Shown: positions 59,073-64,000 of the stretch, piece by piece | How positions within the stretch are numbered: the stretch's first letter is position 1 | How the letters are laid out: each line of letters begins with the position of its first letter | Assembly (NCBI GenBank): GCA_035571275.1 | Contig: DATMKQ010000412.1 | Location: forward strand, 22,772-86,771 | DNA length: 64,000 bases | Origin: Trebonia sp035571275 | GTDB taxonomy: Bacteria; Actinomycetota; Actinomycetes; Streptosporangiales; Streptosporangiaceae | Direction: 5' to 3' | Translations under genes and position numbers: made by a program | The notes under the pieces: generated by a model | Told to the model about the DNA's origin: nothing | The model's database searches: none | Seen by the model: the letters and a program-made list of their open reading frames with translations, nothing else

Positions 59073-59759
59073 TTACGCGGGCGAGGTGGCGGAGCCGGGA
59101 ACTACTAGGCCGCTTTCGTAAGCCAGGACGACGAGTTGCGCGCGATCGCGGGCGTCCAGCTTGGTCAGGATGCGGCTGACATGCGTCTTGGTGGTCAGCG
59201 GGCTGAGGAACAGCCGCCCGGCGATCTCCTCGTTGGACAGGCCCTCCGCGACCAGGGCGAGTACCTCGCGTTCGCGTTCGGTCAGCCGGGACAGGCTCTG
59301 GGACGCCTCGGGCTGGACGGGGGCGCGCCGCGGCTGGCGGGCCAGCGAGGTGATGAGCCGGCGCGTCACGCTCGGGGACAGCAGCGCGTCGCCGCGGGCG
59401 ACCACGCGGACCGCTCGGATCAGGTCCTCCGGCTCGGTGTCCTTCACGAGGAACCCGCTGGCGCCCGCGCGCAACGCCTGATAGACGTACTCGTCGGACT
59501 CGAAGGTGGTCAAGATGACCACCTTGACCCCGGCGAGGTCGTCGTCCGCCGCGATCCGCTGGGTGGCCTCAAGGCCGTCCACCTCGGGCATGCGGATGTC
59601 CATCAGCACGACGTCGGCCCGCTGCTCGCGGGCCAGGTCAACCGCCTGAGCGCCGTTGACGGCCTCGCCGACCACCTCAATGTCCCCGGCCGCCTCGAGC
59701 AGAACCCGGAAACCCGCACGGATTAGCGCCTGGTCGTCGGCGAGCAGCACGCGGATCAT
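59073..59759 (-). CDS. LuxR/NarL-type response regulator
   Basis: 228 aa from ATG 59759, which overlaps the kinase stop by 4 bases. Receiver domain: MIRVLLADDQALIRAGFRVLL, VVLMDIRMPEVDG (phospho-accepting Asp), GASGFLVKDTEPEDL. GerE domain: LTEREREVLALVAEGLSNEEIAG and LTTKTHVSRILTKL. The closest local relative is the other regulator at 30466. With the kinase it forms a two-gene system; no transporter lies beside it. A frame running upstream through the kinase region is antisense or out-of-frame and is not part of it. Confidence 0.93.
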   Translation of the reverse strand: MIRVLLADDQALIRAGFRVLLEAAGDIEVVGEAVNGAQAVDLAREQRADVVLMDIRMPEVDGLEATQRIAADDDLAGVKVVILTTFESDEYVYQALRAGASGFLVKDTEPEDLIRAVRVVARGDALLSPSVTRRLITSLARQPRRAPVQPEASQSLSRLTEREREVLALVAEGLSNEEIAGRLFLSPLTTKTHVSRILTKLDARDRAQLVVLAYESGLVVPGSATSPA

Positions 59760-60958
59760 CGATGCACTTCCCGGGTTGTTGGTTTGGTGGGAGTGACGGC
59801 GGCGGCGGCGCCCGGGGCGCCGGGGTCTAGGGGGAAGCGGGCGGCGACGCGGAAGCCCGCTTCCTCGCCCGGGCCGATCTCGATCGTCCCGCCTGCCGCC
59901 GCGGCTCGCTCGCGCATGCCGCGCAGGCCGTGGCCGGGTCCGGTGGAAGTCGCTCCGCGCCCCGTGTCGGCGATCTCTACCAGCAGGTCGTCGCCATGGT
60001 TTACGGTGACCGTGGCGGTGGCCGGACCGGCGTGCCTGATCGAGTTGGTCAGCGCCTCCTGGATGATCCGGAAGGCGGCCAGGTCGATTACCGTCGGCAG
60101 CGGCCGTGGGCGGCCGGTGACGGTCAGCGTGACCGGCAGACCCGCCTGCCGGACCCCTTCCGCGAGCGCGTCCAGCCGCGCCAGCCCGGGCGCGGGACTG
60201 GTGGGGTCGGCGGGCTCGTCGGCGTGCCTGAGCACGTTGAGGATGGCGCGCAGTTCGCGGAGCCCGTCCTTGCTCGCCGTCCGGATGGCGGCCAGCGACT
60301 CCGCGGCCTGTTCTGGGCGGTCGCGAAGCACCTGCGCGGCGGCGCTGGCCTGCACGTTGATGGTCGCCATCGTGTGTGCCACCACGTCGTGCAGTTCCCT
60401 GGCGATCCGCAGCCGCTCTTCGTCGACCTGGCGGCGCGCCTCGTGTTCGGCGCGCTCGCGCTGCGCCGCCGCGTAGGCGCGGCGGTCGCCGATCGCGATA
60501 CCGCCGAACAACGCGACCGCGATGTTGGCCGGTATGAGGCCAAAACCGCCCCCGTTCCATCCGAACGGGTTGTTCGGCGCCGTGGCGGCCATCAGCACCG
60601 CCGTCACGCCCACCGCCCAGGCGCCAGAACGGCGGATGGGCACGGAGGTGGCGAGCGCCCACATCGCCACCGCGGGCAGCAGCAGCGCCGCCCCGTTCAC
60701 GAAACCGAGCAGGCTGTAGGTAGCGACCGCGGCGGCGGAGACGCACAGGACCGTGCGCGGGTAGCAGTACCGCCAGATGAGGGCCAGGCCAGCGAGGATG
60801 ACGAGCGCAAACGCGGCGATAGGGGTGGGCTGGAGGTGCTGGCCCGGGGACAGATAGTTCTGCGCCGGGTGCGCCTCGGCGTAAGAGGCCGCCACCAGGA
60901 CGATCGTCGCCGCCAACGCGGTGGCGACGTCTCGCAGCCGCGGGCGGAAGATCCTCAT
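59756..60958 (-). CDS. Sensor histidine kinase, NarL-type (HisKA_3)
   Basis: 400 aa from ATG 60958; an upstream start at 60994 is possible. Four to five N-terminal helices (TALAATIVLVAASYAEA, AFALVILAGLALIWRYC, AVAMWALATSVPI) without a large external loop. Then RLRIARELHDVVAHTMATI with the phospho-accepting His, and the ATPase domain IIQEALTNSIRHAGP (N box), VEIADTGRGATSTG (G1) and GHGLRGMRERAAAAGG. Its stop overlaps the regulator gene. The signal is unknown. Confidence 0.92.
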   Translation of the reverse strand: MRIFRPRLRDVATALAATIVLVAASYAEAHPAQNYLSPGQHLQPTPIAAFALVILAGLALIWRYCYPRTVLCVSAAAVATYSLLGFVNGAALLLPAVAMWALATSVPIRRSGAWAVGVTAVLMAATAPNNPFGWNGGGFGLIPANIAVALFGGIAIGDRRAYAAAQRERAEHEARRQVDEERLRIARELHDVVAHTMATINVQASAAAQVLRDRPEQAAESLAAIRTASKDGLRELRAILNVLRHADEPADPTSPAPGLARLDALAEGVRQAGLPVTLTVTGRPRPLPTVIDLAAFRIIQEALTNSIRHAGPATATVTVNHGDDLLVEIADTGRGATSTGPGHGLRGMRERAAAAGGTIEIGPGEEAGFRVAARFPLDPGAPGAAAAVTPTKPTTREVHR

Positions 60959-61052
60959 GATCGCAGCGTAGGCGCATACCGGCCAGCGGGTCATCCTCCG
61001 CTGGTAGGCGGTGGTCGTACTGCCGCAGGAGTACCGATCGGGGTCCGAGCCC

Positions 61053-62717
61053 TTAGGCGAGCCGAACCTCCGGGCGGCGGCTCACCGACTGCCTGAAACA
61101 CTCCCGCGCCCCGTCCGGGCCCGTCACGTAGAACCTCCAGGGCGCGGTCTCCCGGGCGGCCGCCGCCTCGCAGACCACCCGGAAGACGTGGGCGTCCGCC
61201 TCGCTGATCGCCGCGGGCGCGGGCCTGCGCAGCACGACCAGGGCCTCTTCGCCGGATCCCCGGGACAGCGGAAACTCCAGGGTCATACCCACGATCTCGG
61301 ACAAGTGCGTGATGTGCCCGGGATCGGGCTTGTCCAGGGCGTTGTCGACCGGCAGCACGGCATGTGTCCAGACTCCGGCCGCACCGAGGAACACCACCCA
61401 CAGGCTGCGGCTCGCCGCTCCGGGATGAAACGGAAGGTCGCCGAGGGTCCACGCCACTTCGTGGCGCGCGGCGTCCAGGCCGGCCTCGGTAAGCGGGAGA
61501 CCGGCGCGGGTATCGGTTGAGTCGCTCAAAGTGCGCATGGCCGCAGTGTCGCACCCGCCTCTGACAAAACGAGGCGTCCGCGTCTGCGCGCGGTCGCGGG
61601 ATAAGGCGTCGGCTGGCGAACCGGCCGCCCGCCGTTCGGGATAAGTGTCTTGATCTCGCGAACCCGGCAGGCGTGCGTGCTGATCACTGATCCACGCGTC
61701 GATGCGGCGCCACCAGTCGTAGAGCCAGTCGACCTGGGCCTGGTGCCCGGCGGTGCGCGGCACCTCGTCGGCCGGCACCCGCCACCACCGCGCGGTTACC
61801 GCGAAGTCTGAGGACAGGCTCTGCCATACATCGCGGACGCTGACCAGCGTGTCCAGGCCGGCGTGCGCGACGAAGATGACGTCGGCGGCCGGACAGGCGG
61901 CCAGGGCCACGAGTGCCCCGGTCGTGCGGGGTGGGAGGACGTTGGGCATGGCCGCGGCTCGTTCGGCCAGGTCGGGCAGGCCTCTTTTGCGCAGCCGCGC
62001 GATGCCGCGCCGCCAGCGAAGCGGGGTCCAGTTGGCGCCTTCGGGAAAGATGACCAGCGCGGACTGCTCGTCAAGGCCGGCGGCGAGGCGCTTGATCTGC
62101 TCGGTGTGGTGCCTGGGGCCGGTGCTGGTTCTGGTCCGGCGGTGGTGCTGGATGAACGCGTTGGGCAGCCGGTTGCCCAGCACGTCGAGGCTGGGGTCGA
62201 GTTGCAGCGCGGCCTTCATCACCAGTCGCGGCCGCCGGCCGCACGCCGTGAGCAGGTGATGGACCACCAGCAGCGAGTCACCCGGGCCGGCGTGGCGGCT
62301 GAGCACGATGATCGGGCGGCTGGCGGCGCCTTGCTGTTCTCCCGGCGGGCCGGCGACGTGGACGCTTAGCCCGCAGGTGCGCTCGGCGGCGTGGTAGATC
62401 AGGTCAAGGAGCCACCGCATGACCGCGTAGTTGCGGCTGCGGTACGGCTCGGTGTTCAGCCGGCCGCCGAACCCGCTCACGATCCACAGGCAGCCGGAGA
62501 CGGTCAGCGCGGCGGTTTCCCCAAGGAACCAGGCCAGGGCGAAACACGCCACCCGCAGCGTCCGCATCCGGTGCGCGCGGCCGGTCTGAGACTTCCTGAT
62601 CGCCGCGAAAACGGCGCTGAAGAGGGCCAGCGGCGGCGCCAGCACGGTGAGCGCGACGGCGATCACCATGACCAAGGGCACGAAAACCAGACGTCGGACC
62701 CCACTGGGCGGAAGCAT
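61053..62717 (-). CDS. PlsC-type acyltransferase with extra C-terminal domain
   Basis: 554 aa from ATG 62717, preceded by GGGAGG. Residues 1-70 have two membrane helices. The PlsC acyltransferase domain has IIVLSRHAGPGDSLL (H-x4-D catalytic motif, here RHAGPGD), VIFPEGANWTPLRWRRG (FPEG) and later helices to about 370. A linker (ARLPGSRDQDTYPERRAAG) leads to about 161 residues (from an internal ATG 61538) that look like a separate small actinobacterial domain (SLWVVFLGAAGVWTHAVLPVDN, AISEADAHVFRVV). The stop is missing between them, so it is a fusion or a read-through. A patatin gene lies just upstream. Confidence 0.85.
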   Translation of the reverse strand: MLPPSGVRRLVFVPLVMVIAVALTVLAPPLALFSAVFAAIRKSQTGRAHRMRTLRVACFALAWFLGETAALTVSGCLWIVSGFGGRLNTEPYRSRNYAVMRWLLDLIYHAAERTCGLSVHVAGPPGEQQGAASRPIIVLSRHAGPGDSLLVVHHLLTACGRRPRLVMKAALQLDPSLDVLGNRLPNAFIQHHRRTRTSTGPRHHTEQIKRLAAGLDEQSALVIFPEGANWTPLRWRRGIARLRKRGLPDLAERAAAMPNVLPPRTTGALVALAACPAADVIFVAHAGLDTLVSVRDVWQSLSSDFAVTARWWRVPADEVPRTAGHQAQVDWLYDWWRRIDAWISDQHARLPGSRDQDTYPERRAAGSPADALSRDRAQTRTPRFVRGGCDTAAMRTLSDSTDTRAGLPLTEAGLDAARHEVAWTLGDLPFHPGAASRSLWVVFLGAAGVWTHAVLPVDNALDKPDPGHITHLSEIVGMTLEFPLSRGSGEEALVVLRRPAPAAISEADAHVFRVVCEAAAARETAPWRFYVTGPDGARECFRQSVSRRPEVRLA

Positions 62718-62733
62718 CGGTGCCTCCCGATGG

Positions 62734-63561
62734 TCATCGGCTCCCGGCCACCTGGGCAAGGTAGGTCGCCGACGCCGCGTATGAGCGGTCAATGCTCGTA
62801 CTTACCCCGCTCCTGCTCCTGTAACGGAATTGCCCCAAACCCGGGGGCAACCGGTCTCCCCCGGTAGGCAGCACGAGCACCCGGACGTTATCCGGCAACG
62901 CGGACATCTCCTCGTGGAATCGGTGCCGCCGCGCTATCTCGAACGCGACCAGCCCTACCTCCCACGGCCGGGTGGGGACGCTGAGCGGGCTCTCGATCCG
63001 CCCCGCGTGCAGCACGTAGACGGTCGTCGCGCCGAGCGCGACGGCCCGGCCGACAGGGATCGAGTCGACGAGCCCGCCGTCGAAGTAGTGGCGGCCGTCG
63101 ATCTCGACCGGCGGCAGCAGCCCGGGTACCGCGCACGACGCCATGACGGCTGGCACCACCGGGCCGTGCGAGAACCATCGGGCTGTCGCGTCCTCGATGC
63201 TGGCGGCGACACAGTGGAAGGGCAGCCGCAGCTCACTGAAGTCGCTGACCGGAAGCTTGTCGGCGAGCAGCTTGCGCAGCGGGTCGATGGCGTGCAGGTG
63301 GGTGCCCGACCGGACGAGGCGCACGGCCCGTCCCAGGAGCTTCTCGCTGAACACCAGCCGCAGCGACTCGCCAAGCCAGAGGTCGGTAAGCCGTTCCGCC
63401 GCCCCGTCGGGATCGGCGGCGACGAAGGCGCCGTTGACCGCGCCGATCGAGGTGCCGACGACGACGTTGGGGCGGACGCCGGCTTCGGCTAGGGCGCGCA
63501 GCATGCCGACCTCGTGCGCGCCGAGCATCCCGCCGCCGCCAAGCACGAACGCAATCGTCAC
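62734..63561 (-). CDS. Patatin-like phospholipase
   Basis: 275 aa. The catalytic dyad is present: VVVGTSIGAVNGAF (GxSxG, nucleophile Ser) and HYFDGGLVDS (DGG, Asp). The oxyanion hole GGGGMLGAHEVGML starts the protein. It should hydrolyse phospholipids or lipid esters in the cytoplasm or at the membrane. The gene ends 16 bases before the PlsC-type acyltransferase on the same strand, which suggests a two-gene lipid-remodelling operon. Confidence 0.93.
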   Translation of the reverse strand: MTIAFVLGGGGMLGAHEVGMLRALAEAGVRPNVVVGTSIGAVNGAFVAADPDGAAERLTDLWLGESLRLVFSEKLLGRAVRLVRSGTHLHAIDPLRKLLADKLPVSDFSELRLPFHCVAASIEDATARWFSHGPVVPAVMASCAVPGLLPPVEIDGRHYFDGGLVDSIPVGRAVALGATTVYVLHAGRIESPLSVPTRPWEVGLVAFEIARRHRFHEEMSALPDNVRVLVLPTGGDRLPPGLGQFRYRSRSGVSTSIDRSYAASATYLAQVAGSR

Positions 63562-63606
63562 GTATCGCAGGCTAGCGTCCGCCGCGTTATGGTCCTGATC
63601 GGGGCG

Positions 63607-64000
63607 TCATGCTGGGTACCGCATCGGGCCTTGGGTGTAGGTCCGGCCGCTCGGGGTTTTCCATTGGTGCCAGCCGGGGCGGGGCTGGGTGACTGTCCAG
63701 TTCGTGGATTGTTTGACCCGGTGGCAGCGCCGGCTGCGGGCGCTGCCGTTGCAGGCGCATGTGCGTCCGCCTTGGTCGTGGGGGAGGGTGTGCTCGTAGT
63801 CGCAGTTGCGGGCGTGCCGGGAGCAGGACGGGAACGTGCAGGTCCCGTCCCTGATCTGCACCAGGTGCCGCAGTGTGTGGCTGGGCTGGTAGGAGTGTGA
63901 CTCGTAGCGGTGGTCGCAGTTGGTGAGCGGGACCGGGCGCAGGTCGATGATCAGTTCCTGGCCGCCGGGCAGGGTCAGGGTCCAGCTGCCGTAGCCGTCG
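63607..64000 (-). CDS. HNH endonuclease, 13E12/DUF222-type, 5' part outside window
   Basis: The frame is open to the window end; 131 residues are seen and the N-terminus is cut. The HNH core is visible: RDGTCTFPSCSRHARNCDYEHTLP, in which CTFPSC, CDYEH and the following RTCACN supply zinc ligands and catalytic His. The upstream residues (VPLTNCDHRYESHSYQPSHT) fit the region between DUF222 and HNH. 13E12-type proteins are often present in many copies in actinobacteria. Nuclease activity is likely, but the role is not known. Confidence 0.88.
   Translation of the reverse strand, partial: DGYGSWTLTLPGGQELIIDLRPVPLTNCDHRYESHSYQPSHTLRHLVQIRDGTCTFPSCSRHARNCDYEHTLPHDQGGRTCACNGSARSRRCHRVKQSTNWTVTQPRPGWHQWKTPSGRTYTQGPMRYPA

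Noticed and set aside
1..64000. Prophage, integrative element or transposon
   Set aside because: No integrase, transposase, capsid, tail, terminase or attachment repeat flanking a tRNA was found. The AraC remnant and the duplication scar are the only signs of rearrangement.
1..64000. tRNA, rRNA, riboswitch genes
   Set aside because: No cloverleaf-like sequences with T-loop consensus, rRNA segments or recognised riboswitch cores were seen by eye; a covariance-model scan would be decisive.

Overview
This is a 64 kb chromosomal window from a high-GC actinomycete. The evidence is the very strong G/C third-position bias, frequent GTG/TTG starts, 4-base ATGA gene overlaps, and families typical of filamentous actinobacteria: PF04672 SAM methyltransferases, CGNR zinc-finger proteins, a SigG-like ECF sigma factor with a SnoaL tail, a BlaI/M56 pair, a stand-alone SpoIIE phosphatase and a 13E12-type HNH nuclease. 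A Streptosporangiales- or Frankia-like soil organism is plausible, but the genus cannot be fixed from the sequence. No rRNA, tRNA, CRISPR array, prophage or intact insertion sequence was recognised.

Region 1 (1-11.3 kb): the end of a DUF2461 protein, a PF04672 methyltransferase, a GNAT acetyltransferase, DNA polymerase IV, and the two-gene RNA-repair operon hen1-pnkp (3' terminal 2'-O-methyltransferase plus kinase/phosphatase/ligase). These are followed by a second PF04672 gene made of two fused copies. Next comes a duplication scar: 45-bp direct repeats flank about 1 kb that carries an orphan membrane-anchored protein. A LOG-type nucleoside phosphoribohydrolase and an aldo/keto reductase close the region.

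Region 2 (11.4-23.9 kb): an unrecognised two-gene operon whose first product contains a nearly perfect 150-bp-period tandem duplication; a GT87-type membrane protein; DUF2237; a PadR/MFS efflux module; two small membrane proteins; an AlkA-type glycosylase; CBS and Rieske oxygenase genes; and a LysR gene divergent from an EamA transporter that is fused in frame to a quinone-oxidoreductase-type enzyme.

Region 3 (23.9-39 kb): a YciO/Sua5-type protein, an aldo/keto reductase-HIT-methyltransferase operon, a CGNR regulator, an ABC exporter divergent from a two-component system, an FAD-linked oxidase, an NB-ARC/TPR STAND ATPase, an SDR, two tandem paralogous lipoproteins and a phytoene-desaturase-like oxidoreductase.

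Region 4 (39-54.8 kb): mainly metabolism and stress genes. They are an F420-oxidoreductase-like dinucleotide-binding protein, a VOC protein, glutathione peroxidase, an alpha/beta hydrolase, an ECF sigma factor, a TolB-like propeller, a glutamine amidotransferase, a TauE exporter, a glutamine-synthetase family enzyme, a large DUF protein, formate-THF ligase, a SpoIIE phosphatase, M56/BlaI, and an UppP with an unusual repeat-built insertion.

Region 5 (54.8-64 kb): an extragenic palindrome also found at 16.85 kb, a NurA-HerA nuclease/translocase pair followed by an AraC remnant, a small conserved protein, a second two-component system, a PlsC acyltransferase carrying an extra C-terminal domain beside a patatin lipase, and the C-terminal part of an HNH nuclease.

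The best candidates for unusual biology are the orphan repeat-protein operon (11.4-12.3 kb), the NurA-HerA pair with its non-canonical P-loop, the hen1-pnkp operon, the double methyltransferase with its duplication scar, and the two-copy extragenic palindrome.
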